64,000 nt of DNA, from the NCBI GenBank assembly GCA_002427885.1, contig DIZI01000032.1, positions 9,804 to 73,803 of the forward strand, written 5' to 3'. Shown piece after piece: positions 9,114-17,969 of the stretch; within the stretch, counting starts at the first letter, position 1, and every line of letters begins with the position of its first letter. Origin of the DNA: Paludibacter sp. UBA6032 (GTDB taxonomy: Bacteria; Bacteroidota; Bacteroidia; Bacteroidales; Paludibacteraceae). The notes under the pieces were generated by a model that did no database searches, had not been told where the DNA came from, and saw only the letters and a list, made by a program, of their open reading frames with translations. Position numbers and translations under genes: made by a program.

Positions 9114-10223
9114 TCAATTATTTTTTACGATTTTAGTTTTAAGTGCTTCCAGAACTTCGTCGGGCGCAGGTACAATACCTCCCATTCGTCCGTAAAATTC
9201 AACCGGAACACGACCATTTACAGCCAACCGTACATCATCTACCATTTGACCGGCATTCATTTCGACAGTCAGCATACCCTTCACTTTATCGGCATAATTG
9301 CTTAAAGCAATAGTCGGGAAAGGAAAAAGTGTTATCGGGCGTAATAATCCGGCTTTGATACCTTCTGAACGTGCCATTTCTACTGCTTTCTGACAGACTC
9401 TGGCACTTGTTCCAAAAGCTACAACGAGATATTCTGCATCTTCGCACGAAAACTCTTCAAACATAACTTCATTTTTTTCAATCTCCCTGTATTTAGCTTG
9501 TAAACGCAGGTTTATTGCCTCCATTTCTTCAGCTTCGAGCGATAATGAGGTTATTATATTCGGTTTCCTGTTGGCCGGTTTACCAAGTGTAGCCCAGGGT
9601 GTATTTTTGCGGATTTCATCTTCCGTTAAACGGGGTTGAAACGGAGGTAAAATAACTTTCTCCATCATCTGACCAATAACACCATCCGCTAAAATTAATG
9701 CCGGAGTACAGTATTTGAATGCCAATTCAAAGGCCAGAACGGTATGATCAGCCATTTCCTGAACTGAAGCCGGTGCTAATGTGATTAATTTGTAATCACC
9801 ATGGCCACCACCTTTAACTGATTGATAGTAATCCGCCTGACTGGGTTGAATAGTTCCTAATCCGGGTCCACCACGCATTACATTTACAATAACACAAGGC
9901 AATTCGGCACAAGCGATATATGAAATTCCTTCCTGCATCAAGCTTACTCCCGGACTTGATGAACTCGTCATAGATTTTTTACCACAACAAGCAGCACCAT
10001 AAACCATATTGATGGACGAAGTCTCACTTTCAGCCTGTAAAACCACCATTCCGGTCGTATTCCAGGGCTCTTGTTCCATCAAAGTCTCCATTATTTCAGA
10101 CTGAGGTGTAATAGGATAACCGAAATAACCATCGCAACCGCAACGTATGGCCGCGTGGGCTATGGCTTCGTTACCTTTCATCAATCTTACTTCTTCTTTA
10201 TCCGTTTTTTTTGAATTGCTCAT
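9114..10223 (-). CDS. korA: 2-oxoacid:ferredoxin oxidoreductase, alpha subunit
   Basis: Alpha subunit of the Kor complex, 369 residues, carrying the pyrimidine-binding and C-terminal transketolase-like domains. The family signature near the N-terminus reads MKGNEAIAHAAIRCGC then FGYPITPQSEIMETL, followed by the conserved SSPGVSLMQEGISY and MRGGPGLGT segments. The gene begins 40 bases downstream of korD. The gamma domain is not fused to this subunit, as it is in many Kor alpha proteins, but encoded separately by korC. This enzyme uses ferredoxin rather than NAD and fits an anaerobic lifestyle. Confidence 0.93.
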   Translation of the reverse strand: MSNSKKTDKEEVRLMKGNEAIAHAAIRCGCDGYFGYPITPQSEIMETLMEQEPWNTTGMVVLQAESETSSINMVYGAACCGKKSMTSSSSPGVSLMQEGISYIACAELPCVIVNVMRGGPGLGTIQPSQADYYQSVKGGGHGDYKLITLAPASVQEMADHTVLAFELAFKYCTPALILADGVIGQMMEKVILPPFQPRLTEDEIRKNTPWATLGKPANRKPNIITSLSLEAEEMEAINLRLQAKYREIEKNEVMFEEFSCEDAEYLVVAFGTSARVCQKAVEMARSEGIKAGLLRPITLFPFPTIALSNYADKVKGMLTVEMNAGQMVDDVRLAVNGRVPVEFYGRMGGIVPAPDEVLEALKTKIVKNN

Positions 10224-10263
10224 GATATTGATACAAATTTAAAATTGAAAATAATCTGATAAC

Positions 10264-10488
10264 CTAGACTCTAACCTTATAAACGGTAATACAAGCATCA
10301 GGACAAACATACGCACAGGCCGAACAACCAACGCATGAGTCAGGATCCTCCATATAAGAATAATTGTATCCTTTGGAATTAGCCTCGTTATTTAATGATA
10401 ATACTTTTGATGGACAAGCTACTACGCATAAATTACAGCCCTTACACCGTTCTATGTTAACTACTATTGCCCCCTTTATTTTTGCCAT
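10264..10488 (-). CDS. korD: Ferredoxin-like subunit, two [4Fe-4S] clusters
   Basis: A 74-residue protein with two cysteine motifs, CKGCNLCVVACP (about 15-26) and CVGCSACAYVCPDAC (about 52-66), each able to ligate a [4Fe-4S] cluster. It is the first gene of the korDABC set and is the expected electron-transfer subunit to ferredoxin. The likely promoter lies directly upstream. The assignment relies on the cluster motifs plus the operon position. Confidence 0.92.
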   Translation of the reverse strand: MAKIKGAIVVNIERCKGCNLCVVACPSKVLSLNNEANSKGYNYSYMEDPDSCVGCSACAYVCPDACITVYKVRV

Positions 10489-10513
10489 TGTATTATAATT
10501 TAAAATTGCCGTA

Positions 10514-10543
10514 CAAATTTAATTAAAAATAATTAGGAATAAA
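10514..10543 (-). promoter_or_regulatory. Promoter of the korDABC operon
   Basis: On the minus strand TTTA (10543-10540), 18 bases, then TAAATTTG (10521-10514). The -7 element is identical to that of rho. The leader to the korD ATG is about 20 nt. Confidence 0.6.
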
Positions 10544-10636
10544 TCTGTTCCGTATTTTTTATGTTTATATTTTTCAGTACTTCTAAATTCTAACTTTTAT
10601 GTAATAAATTTAGCCCGGATTACAAATATTTCCGCA

Positions 10637-11407
10637 TTATTTATGTTGATTAAAAAGCCATGTTAAAAAATCTGGTTGAGCAAAAGCAGGCGTCCAGCTA
10701 TCATGCCCGACTCCCGGAAATGAAATAATTTCAACTTTTTGAGAACCCTCCGCTTTTAATTCAACATAAGCATTGCGGGCATATTCCGGCGAAACGACAT
10801 TATCGTCACTACCATAATAAATCCGAATCGGCATTTTTCGTACTTTCTTCAACCTTTCAACGTTTACCGCTCCACAGATTGAAATGGCCGCAGCAAATGT
10901 TTTTGGATACCTGCAAATCAAATCCAATGTACCCATTCCGCCAAGCGATAATCCTCCAATATAAATTCGTTTGCTATCAATCAGACCTTCTCTTTTATAG
11001 GTATCAATTAATTTTTTTACCAAATAGAGTGGTTTTGTTGGGCGACGTGTGTCGATAATGTCAAATTTATCGTTTGGAAGATCCTTCAGGGTTACCCATG
11101 ATGCATTTTCCGGACATTGTGGAAAAACAACAATTGCCGGATAATTCGCTCTGTTTAATGAGTCTGTAAATAGTGAAGATCCGTGTATGAGTTGTTTTTC
11201 ATTGTCATTTCCACATTCACCCGAGCCATGAAGAAAAATTACCAGTGGATAAGCCACTGATTTATTGTAATTAACCGGTAAAAGTTCTCTGTAAAATAAG
11301 GTGTCGCCTTTGTAAATTAATTTCTTTTTTTGAAAAAGATTATTTTGAGCCGGAACTAAAATTGTGATTAATAAGAAAAATAATCCAACTAAATGATATC
11401 GTTTCAT
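10637..11407 (-). CDS. Secreted alpha/beta-hydrolase (carboxylesterase/peptidase-like)
   Basis: A 256-residue protein with a cleavable signal peptide (residues 1-20, ending VPAQ). The oxyanion region IFLHGSGECG is followed by the nucleophile elbow GGLSLGG (Ser154), the acid in GSDDNVV (Asp201 or Asp202) and His235 in GVGHDSW, making a complete Ser-Asp-His triad. It resembles the secreted esterases annotated as 'predicted peptidase' or phospholipase/carboxylesterase in Bacteroidota, which often deacylate polysaccharides. Neighbours give no clue to the substrate, and it appears to be a single-gene unit. Confidence 0.8.
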   Translation of the reverse strand: MKRYHLVGLFFLLITILVPAQNNLFQKKKLIYKGDTLFYRELLPVNYNKSVAYPLVIFLHGSGECGNDNEKQLIHGSSLFTDSLNRANYPAIVVFPQCPENASWVTLKDLPNDKFDIIDTRRPTKPLYLVKKLIDTYKREGLIDSKRIYIGGLSLGGMGTLDLICRYPKTFAAAISICGAVNVERLKKVRKMPIRIYYGSDDNVVSPEYARNAYVELKAEGSQKVEIISFPGVGHDSWTPAFAQPDFLTWLFNQHK

Positions 11408-11813
11408 GTAATAATATATTTTTGTTGTAAAACCCGGATATTACAGGTTTCTATAAATAATTTTAATGTGATAAATTGTATTTGCACTATACCCTGATTC
11501 TCGCTTGGAGAAGCAAAAGAAACACTTGAAATCAGTTTTCGCAAATATCTGGTGAATTTATTCAAACATTGGGATGAAATTTTTATATTCGGGATAGAAA
11601 ATTCAATACCGGGACGAAAAATACTGAATTATTTCAATCAAAATGTTTATTTTATTGTTTCAAACCCTCATTTTAAGACTACTGAATTCAAAAAAATCAG
11701 GTTTCCTAAGTCCATACGACATTTCGTTTATTCTATTTATAATTTACTATCAATATGATAATTAGCATTATATACTTTTTAAAAGCCACATTCAAACTGT
11801 ATTCTTTTTACTT
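11408..11813. other. 406-base gap with no convincing gene
   Basis: AT-rich spacer between the 3' end of the AddB-like gene and the 5' end of the esterase gene, both on the minus strand. One 68-codon frame on the plus strand has no recognisable similarity or promoter. No strong terminator hairpin was seen. Confidence 0.5.
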
Positions 11814-14696
11814 TTACCGGTTACAAACTCCGGCATAGGGGCAATACCGGCAAACTTTTGTGTTTTCGGTTTGAATGAATGCAAGTTCTGGATTGAAAAT
11901 ATCTTCCAGACAACCCGTAAGATGCTGCCGGAAGTCGGATTCGTAATTTTTGAAGTCGGTTACTGTTTCGTTGATATTTTTATCCGGTTTACAATGCAAC
12001 TCTGTGTCAAAGCCTGCTTTAAACACATCACGCATATAGTAAATTCCCGGTGTCATTGGCCTTCCAAGCGCTTTATCCTTGTACAATATGCCATACAAAA
12101 AGGTCTGTAACACGAATTTCGGACGTTTATCCTTGTTCTGCTCAAATACTTCATCCAAATTTTTAAATTCCAGGGAGCCAATTCCCGTTTTGTAGTCGAG
12201 TATGCGGAGTCGATTATCCTTTTCGTCTATACGATCAATAAAGCCTTTTATATTCACGGTTTTAGAGCCATCTTCAATCGGAAACCGCAGATAGCAACGT
12301 TCTTCAGAATTTATATACCTGAAAGGTGCATGCTGTTTGTCTGTCTTTAATACCTGTAAAACATATTTTTTGATTACTGTGGCTATCAGTAGATTATTTC
12401 CTTCTAAAGCAACAATAGCCTTGTTTTTCTTTTTGAAATAATTTTCAGAGAATGCTATCGAAATCAGCCGGTCGATATGCAATTGATTAGCGATTAAAGC
12501 ATCAAAATCGCCAGGTTGTATCATTATGCCTTTGTAAGGCTCATACATATTTTCCATTACAGCATGAAACAATGTTCCAAACATGTCGGCTTCAATAGTT
12601 TCCTTTACTTCGTCTATCTGCTCGACTTTTTCCACCTGTGTAAGGTAAAACTGTAAGGGACAATCGATATAACTGTTAATGGAACTGGCCGAGAGGGCGG
12701 GCATATTATCGCCTTCCTGCATAAATCGCTGCAGTTTTTCCATTACAGCCGGTGTTTTTTCTATTTTAATGGCCTGAGGACTTCCAAAACTAATATCGAA
12801 TGAAATTACTTTATGCTGATATTTTACTCCGTAATGGTATTTTAACTGATGCATAAACCGACTCACTTCAGCAGTCTGTCCCGATTCCGAACGTGAATCG
12901 TATAAAAAGAAAATCTTTTTAGCACGATGTATGAGTCTGTAGAAATTATAGGCTGTTATAGCATCCTGATGTTCAGTAGTCGGCAATTCAAAACCCTTAC
13001 GTAGGTTATAGGGTATAAAACTGTTTATAGTGCTTTTTTGCGGAAAAATTCCTTCATTGAAAGATGTAATAATCAGATTGTCAAAATCCAACCCACGGGT
13101 TTCCAAAACACCCATAACCTGCAAACCATCCAAAGGTTCACCTACAAAAGGGATGGAGATACCGGCAGTCAACTGACGTGTCAACCGAACGAGCGTCTCA
13201 ATGGTCATAGCTACGTCAACGGGTTTATCATTCATTATATCCGACATGCGTTTAATGGCAATATAATATTGATACAGAAAATCGCACTCCAATTGGAATT
13301 TATTCGCCTCTTCGGATGCATGTTGCCAACCGTTTTGCAAGCTGCTGAGAATACACATAAGGTAATTTAAAAAAGTAGCGGTATTTGTTTGCGGACTAAA
13401 TATGGCAGCCAGAATATCATTTTGTTTAAACTCATCGGCATCAACATAAATCCAGTTATTTCCGGCCATCCGTTTCAGTATGCTTTTGGCTTCTTCATTG
13501 CATAGCAGGTTGATATATTGATGGTTTAGAATATTGGAAACATTTAAATGATAAAATGAAACCCGGTCATTTGAAACGCGCATCCGCTTTTGTAATTCGA
13601 AAATATGTTCTATCAACCCCGAAACCGGTGTGGTCTTGAGAGGAAAACCCATGGTAACATTAATTTTCCCGATATGCGTTGGCAAAGAATGAAGTAAAGG
13701 AATCAACAAACTTTCATCCGGCAATACGACTGCAGTTTTAATCCAGTTTTGATCCGGAGTATCCTGCGGGAAAAGTTGATTCAGAATGTTATAGGTTTGT
13801 TTAGCCTGACCGACAGCCGATGTAACGGCAATAAGTTCAATTTCTTTTTCCTGCAAAGACTCGATAATCGGTTCAATGGTATATTTAGACGGAAAAACAT
13901 GAATATTTTCGGCATAAAACAAGGAAGCCTGATTGTCGCTATCGCGCAATTCTGCTGCATCGTAATCCCAATAAAAATCGGCTTGTTCCCGTTTTTGCAG
14001 TTCACTGAAAAGAATTCTTTCACAAGGATTTAAAGCATTAAATCCGACAAAGACAAACTTTTTATTTTCCCAACCTGCAATTTCTTCTTTTGCGCGAAGA
14101 CGGTCGGTTACTTCGCGACAAATCATACCTTCTGAACCGGCTTTCTCTGCAATCAGTTCGTCTCTGAACTGCTCATATATAGGAAACAGGACTTTCCATG
14201 TGGAAATAAAATCTTCACGGGATTTCCCTTCTACAACAGGTATAAAGCTGTTCCAAAATTGACGTATAGCATCTATTTGCCGTTCCGAAAACACGTTAAA
14301 TAGTTGATCAATCTGCTTAAGTTCAGTTATATTGGTAAACAATTGTCTGGCATCCACCCGGTATTTGTCAATATCGTCAAAATCTAAAAGTAACATTTCG
14401 CCCCAAAACACAAAAGTATCGAACGGTTCTTCTTTATTAATATGCTGTTTATAAATGTTGTACAACCGGAACAGCATCGTCAGACGGTCGGCAACCTGCC
14501 AGGCAGAAGCAGCGGCAAAACAATCATTAATAGTTATAATTTCAGGCGAAAAAACAGGTTTTTCAGCTATTTCAGAAACATAACGTTGAAAGAAGAGACC
14601 TGCCCGACGATTGGGAAAGACGAAAGTAAAACCGTCAATGGCAGAACCATGCTGACTATAATAAGTTTCTGCAATACGGTGAAGAAATGAATTCAT
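11814..14696 (-). CDS. AddB-like PD-(D/E)XK nuclease with iron-sulfur staple
   Basis: A 960-residue protein resembling AddB, the second subunit of AddAB helicase-nucleases that process double-strand breaks. The C-terminal nuclease is visible: Cys679 in IDCPLQFYL, the PD-(D/E)XK core with GFIDRID and ILDYKTG (about 815-840), then Cys949, Cys952 and Cys958 in CRYCPYAGVC. These four cysteines match the [4Fe-4S] staple of AddB. The N-terminal half is helicase-like, but the expected Walker A position reads VFPNRRAGLFFQRY with no GKT/S, so ATP hydrolysis is unlikely. No AddA (UvrD-like) gene lies in the window. It stands alone, divergent from the LysM gene. Confidence 0.82.
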   Translation of the reverse strand: MNSFLHRIAETYYSQHGSAIDGFTFVFPNRRAGLFFQRYVSEIAEKPVFSPEIITINDCFAAASAWQVADRLTMLFRLYNIYKQHINKEEPFDTFVFWGEMLLLDFDDIDKYRVDARQLFTNITELKQIDQLFNVFSERQIDAIRQFWNSFIPVVEGKSREDFISTWKVLFPIYEQFRDELIAEKAGSEGMICREVTDRLRAKEEIAGWENKKFVFVGFNALNPCERILFSELQKREQADFYWDYDAAELRDSDNQASLFYAENIHVFPSKYTIEPIIESLQEKEIELIAVTSAVGQAKQTYNILNQLFPQDTPDQNWIKTAVVLPDESLLIPLLHSLPTHIGKINVTMGFPLKTTPVSGLIEHIFELQKRMRVSNDRVSFYHLNVSNILNHQYINLLCNEEAKSILKRMAGNNWIYVDADEFKQNDILAAIFSPQTNTATFLNYLMCILSSLQNGWQHASEEANKFQLECDFLYQYYIAIKRMSDIMNDKPVDVAMTIETLVRLTRQLTAGISIPFVGEPLDGLQVMGVLETRGLDFDNLIITSFNEGIFPQKSTINSFIPYNLRKGFELPTTEHQDAITAYNFYRLIHRAKKIFFLYDSRSESGQTAEVSRFMHQLKYHYGVKYQHKVISFDISFGSPQAIKIEKTPAVMEKLQRFMQEGDNMPALSASSINSYIDCPLQFYLTQVEKVEQIDEVKETIEADMFGTLFHAVMENMYEPYKGIMIQPGDFDALIANQLHIDRLISIAFSENYFKKKNKAIVALEGNNLLIATVIKKYVLQVLKTDKQHAPFRYINSEERCYLRFPIEDGSKTVNIKGFIDRIDEKDNRLRILDYKTGIGSLEFKNLDEVFEQNKDKRPKFVLQTFLYGILYKDKALGRPMTPGIYYMRDVFKAGFDTELHCKPDKNINETVTDFKNYESDFRQHLTGCLEDIFNPELAFIQTENTKVCRYCPYAGVCNR

Positions 14697-15117
14697 ACGA
14701 ACTGATATTTTACGAAGCTAAGCTTATTTTTCGAACTGCTAAATTACAGTTTTTTTTTGGAACCGAATCAATAAAACATCTGAGATGAATGAAAGAAAGT
14801 TGAACAAATCAGTCAGGCATTCTGTATACACTCAAACCAGTCAATCCAACCTGATCGGGAATTTAAATATGCAGGGAGAATCAGGATTATACATGATTAA
14901 AAAAAAATAAGAAATCAGTTTCTTATGTTTACAATCGTAAATTTATCTCTTTATATTAACGTAATTATAGTAAAAACCATACATGCAGACTGAGTAAAAA
15001 TACAACAGAATGTGCCATCATATAGTAACATAGGTAACATAGCAGATATGACATGAATACTATATACCGGAATAAACCGTTTTTTATCACAAGATTAAAA
15101 ATCTCAGTAATTATATG
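14697..15117. other. Divergent intergenic region, no gene seen
   Basis: AT-rich spacer between the start of the AddB-like gene and the LysM gene promoter. It holds a tandem 9-mer (GTAACATAG twice, near 15026) and a TAATTTAG on the minus strand near 14735 that could be a weak -7 element for the AddB-like gene. No ORF of note. Confidence 0.4.
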
Positions 15118-15125
15118 TAAATTTG
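15118..15125 (+). promoter_or_regulatory. Likely -7 element of the LysM gene
   Basis: TAAATTTG, followed 34 bases later by the ATG at 15159. It overlaps a possible TTG start at 15123, which argues that translation begins at the ATG. No clear TTTG at the expected upstream distance. Confidence 0.5.
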
Positions 15126-15158
15126 CCGTTGGAACTATCAATTAGTGCAGTTGAAAAT

Positions 15159-16961
15159 ATGAAAAAGAAGATATTCACGTTTATTTTTGCAGGATTTCTC
15201 CTGATTACACTCTCATTGTCCGGACAAAATAAAACGTATCCGATAAAAAAAATAAATGGAATCGAGTACTATATCTATACCGTACAAACCAGCGAAGGAT
15301 TATATGCCATTGGTCGGAAATTTGATATTTCACCCGATGTAATAACTAAAACGAATCCTGAGATTGCAAACGGTTTAAAAAGCGGACAACAAATTCTGAT
15401 TCCTATTCAAAATACTTATTCACCCAAAAAGGTGGAAGAAAAAAACAAAAACAACGATGCTGATCAGGAATTTACTGAATATAAAGTAAAGAAAAAACAA
15501 ACTCTTTTTGGTATTAGTCAGAAATTTAGTGTTAGTCAGGAAGATATTATCAAATACAATCCTGATATTGCAAATGGGTTACGTGAAGGCATAGTATTGC
15601 TTATTCCAAAAGAAACAAAGAAAAGAAAAAAACAGGAGGCCCAAATTTCCAAATCAACAACACAAAATAATAGTCCGGCAGAAAATAAACGAAACGGAAT
15701 ACATGTGGTTCGTACACAAGAAACGTTATATTCAATAGCCAGACTTTATAACGTTAAAGTAATAGATATTATCCGACTAAATCCGGGTTCTTCTACCAAA
15801 TTAACTGTTGGTACAGAGTTGAAAATACCAAAGACAGAAACAGAAGCCAATAAGGCAGATATTCTGAATAATCAGTTTTCAAACACTGACTCTTCCAAAT
15901 CCGGTTCAGAAAAAAAAATAATCAGAATTGCCTTTTTACTTCCTTTTATGCTCGATCAGGATAAACCGGATTCGAATCTCGACCGTTTTCTTGATTTCTA
16001 TTCAGGAGCGCTCATTGCCATTGAAAAAGCAAAACAACAGGGAATTTCTTCAGAGATATATACGTATGACACGGAAAAATCAGATGAAAAAATCACTGAA
16101 ATTTTAAGTAAGCCAGAACTTAAAAAAATGGATCTGATTATTGGCCCGGCTTTTAGTAATCAGGTGTCGTCTGTGGCTGAATTTGCAAAAGAAAACAGAA
16201 TAAACACTCTTATTCCGTTTTCGTCAAAAGTGCCTGAAATAGACAATAATTCTTATTTATTTCAATTCAATCCAGGAACCGATTTGGAGTTGAAATTTAC
16301 TATTGATTTATTTAAGAAAAAGTACAACAAGGCAAATATCATTTTTGCCGAACTCCCGGGGATTAGTTCATTCGACGAAGGAAGGATGAAGTTTGAAGCA
16401 TTGCAAAAAGCGTTTATTAAAGAACGGAAACAATACTCAAATATTAACCTGACTACTTCAGATGAAGCTGATTTTAAATCGGTTTTAAATAAAAAAGAAA
16501 AAAATATCATCATCTTCAATACAGATAAATATGCGTATATCAGTCCATTTATCAATCCAATAAAAGCAAATTCAAACAACTACGATATTGTACTTTTTGA
16601 ACCCTATAATTGGAAAAATCAAAAAGATAAACTAGCTAAGAATATATATATTTCGCCTTTCAGGGATAATATTGATTCTATTAAATTGAAAGACTTTGAT
16701 GAGTATTTTGCCCAATTTTTTTATAGCAGTGCAACAATAGATTCGCCTCGTTTTGATTTGTTGGGTTATGATTTATCATACTATTTTATTTCACTTATAA
16801 ACCGTTATCCTGCTAATTTTATAAACAAAGTCGAATCATTTGATTTATCGAAAACTATACAATCAATGCCCCGTTTCGAGCGTATATCAAATGAATCCGG
16901 CTTTATTAACAAACAACTTTATTTAGGCGAAGATAATACACAAAAACCAGATATTAATTAG
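15159..16961 (+). CDS. Secreted LysM protein fused to a periplasmic-binding-protein-like domain
   Basis: A 600-residue exported protein starting at the ATG at 15159 (MKKKIFTFIFAGF, signal peptide to about residue 22). Three LysM peptidoglycan-binding modules follow: one containing SEGLYAIGRKF, one with KKQTLFGISQKF and one with TQETLYSIARLY, each ending in a 'G..L.IP' segment. From about residue 255 (IRIAFLLPFMLDQDKP) the protein resembles type I periplasmic binding proteins, with a DLIIGPAFSNQVSSVAEFA segment typical of the fold. It probably sits in the periplasm on the cell wall and binds an unknown ligand. The PorT-like gene begins at or just after its stop, so the two are co-transcribed. 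Confidence 0.85.
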   Translation: MKKKIFTFIFAGFLLITLSLSGQNKTYPIKKINGIEYYIYTVQTSEGLYAIGRKFDISPDVITKTNPEIANGLKSGQQILIPIQNTYSPKKVEEKNKNNDADQEFTEYKVKKKQTLFGISQKFSVSQEDIIKYNPDIANGLREGIVLLIPKETKKRKKQEAQISKSTTQNNSPAENKRNGIHVVRTQETLYSIARLYNVKVIDIIRLNPGSSTKLTVGTELKIPKTETEANKADILNNQFSNTDSSKSGSEKKIIRIAFLLPFMLDQDKPDSNLDRFLDFYSGALIAIEKAKQQGISSEIYTYDTEKSDEKITEILSKPELKKMDLIIGPAFSNQVSSVAEFAKENRINTLIPFSSKVPEIDNNSYLFQFNPGTDLELKFTIDLFKKKYNKANIIFAELPGISSFDEGRMKFEALQKAFIKERKQYSNINLTTSDEADFKSVLNKKEKNIIIFNTDKYAYISPFINPIKANSNNYDIVLFEPYNWKNQKDKLAKNIYISPFRDNIDSIKLKDFDEYFAQFFYSSATIDSPRFDLLGYDLSYYFISLINRYPANFINKVESFDLSKTIQSMPRFERISNESGFINKQLYLGEDNTQKPDIN

Positions 16962-16975
16962 TGAAAACAAATTTT

Positions 16976-17599
16976 ATGCATAAGCTGTATACATTCCTTT
17001 TTTTAGTCTTTTCATTTTCATTGTTTGCACAACCACGTTTAGCTCAATCTGAAAAGTATATTGGGTTGAATTTTGGAGTCACTGAATCAATGGTTGGTTT
17101 TAATCCATCAGTTAAGCAGGGTTTTTTAATGGGCTATAACGGGGGTTTTGTATACAGATATGTAGGCAATAAATATGTAGGCGTTCAGGCAGAACTCAAT
17201 TTTTCTCAACGGGGCTGGACAGAAAAGTCGGGCTTATATACCCGCCAGTTGAATTATGTCGAACTCCCGTTTCTTTCACATTTTTATGTTGGGAATAAAA
17301 ATCGTGTTTTTTTAAATATAGGACCTAAAATCAGCTATTTATTATCTGAAAAAGTGCTGAAGGATGGTACAACAGGTACCGATACTCAGCACGTAACCCT
17401 TATTCAAAATCCTTTCGACTACGGACTTTGTGGTGGATTAGGATTTCTTTTCAACATAAAAGGAAATATTTTTCAACTCGATACACGGGTAAATTTTGGA
17501 CTCAGCGATATTTTCTCGAATGACAAACGTGATTTTTTTGCTACATCAAACAACATGGATGCTTCGGTCAATCTGGCATGGATGTTGAAAGTTAAATAG
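16976..17599 (+). CDS. PorT-family outer-membrane beta-barrel protein
   Basis: A 207-residue protein with a signal peptide (cleaved near SLFAQ) and alternating beta-strand sequence. RQLNYVELPFLSHFYVGN and FLNIGPKISYLLS are typical of the PorT/OMP_b-brl_2 family of small outer-membrane barrels in Bacteroidota. I prefer the ATG at 16976; a GTG at 16961 overlaps the stop of the LysM gene by one base and would add five residues. True PorT is a T9SS component, but this family is large and many members have other roles, so that specific role is not claimed. Translational coupling to the LysM/binding-protein gene suggests a shared envelope function. Confidence 0.8.
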   Translation: MHKLYTFLFLVFSFSLFAQPRLAQSEKYIGLNFGVTESMVGFNPSVKQGFLMGYNGGFVYRYVGNKYVGVQAELNFSQRGWTEKSGLYTRQLNYVELPFLSHFYVGNKNRVFLNIGPKISYLLSEKVLKDGTTGTDTQHVTLIQNPFDYGLCGGLGFLFNIKGNIFQLDTRVNFGLSDIFSNDKRDFFATSNNMDASVNLAWMLKVK

Positions 17600-17790
17600 T
17601 CTGCCATTTTCTGGAAAGTCAATTTCTCCATATTTTGAGTCAAATATTGCACTTATTTGAACGAAATTATTGAACAGGGAAGATCTCATTTTACTATCTT
17701 TGTATTCAACGGAAATGATATCTTCCATATTAAAACAAATGAATGCTTTAAATGGAAAATATTTTTAAATTTCATTTATGAATTTTTGTG

Positions 17791-17821
17791 TTTTCTTCAA
17801 AAAAAATATGCATTATCTTTG
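17791..17821 (+). promoter_or_regulatory. Promoter of the kduI-kduD operon
   Basis: TTTT (17791-17794), 19 bases, then TATCTTTG (17814-17821). A second TATCTTTG stands at 17695-17702 but lacks an upstream partner. The leader to kduI is about 140 nt. The remainder of the gap 17600-17969 shows no supported gene. Confidence 0.6.
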
Positions 17822-17830
17822 GTCGACCAA
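17819..17830. promoter_or_regulatory. Palindromic operator candidate TTGGTCGACCAA
   Basis: A perfect 12-bp palindrome that begins inside the -7 element of the kduI promoter and covers the predicted transcription start. Its form resembles operators of GntR/FadR-type hexuronate regulators (E. coli UxuR/ExuR sites centre on TTGGTATACCAA). Bound protein here would block initiation, consistent with a repressor released by a uronate intermediate. Confidence 0.6.
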
Positions 17831-17969
17831 TTATTTTGTGAATGACTTATTCTAAAGTGATAATATTAATGGCATTACAATACTGCATCACAGAAACAAA
17901 GAATCTGAAATACACATGTCAGACTACATCAAATTGTTGACTTGTGATAACTAACAAATCATTATTTAC

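Noticed and set aside
11552..11758. 68-codon plus-strand frame in the gap before the AddB-like gene
   Set aside because: No family resemblance, no promoter or terminator, AT-rich composition that gives chance frames.
15123..15158. TTG start for the LysM protein
   Set aside because: The TTG lies inside a TAAATTTG promoter element, and the ATG at 15159 begins a proper signal peptide.
17657..17845. 62-codon plus-strand frame upstream of kduI
   Set aside because: It overlaps the predicted kduI promoter and the palindromic operator and shows no protein family features.
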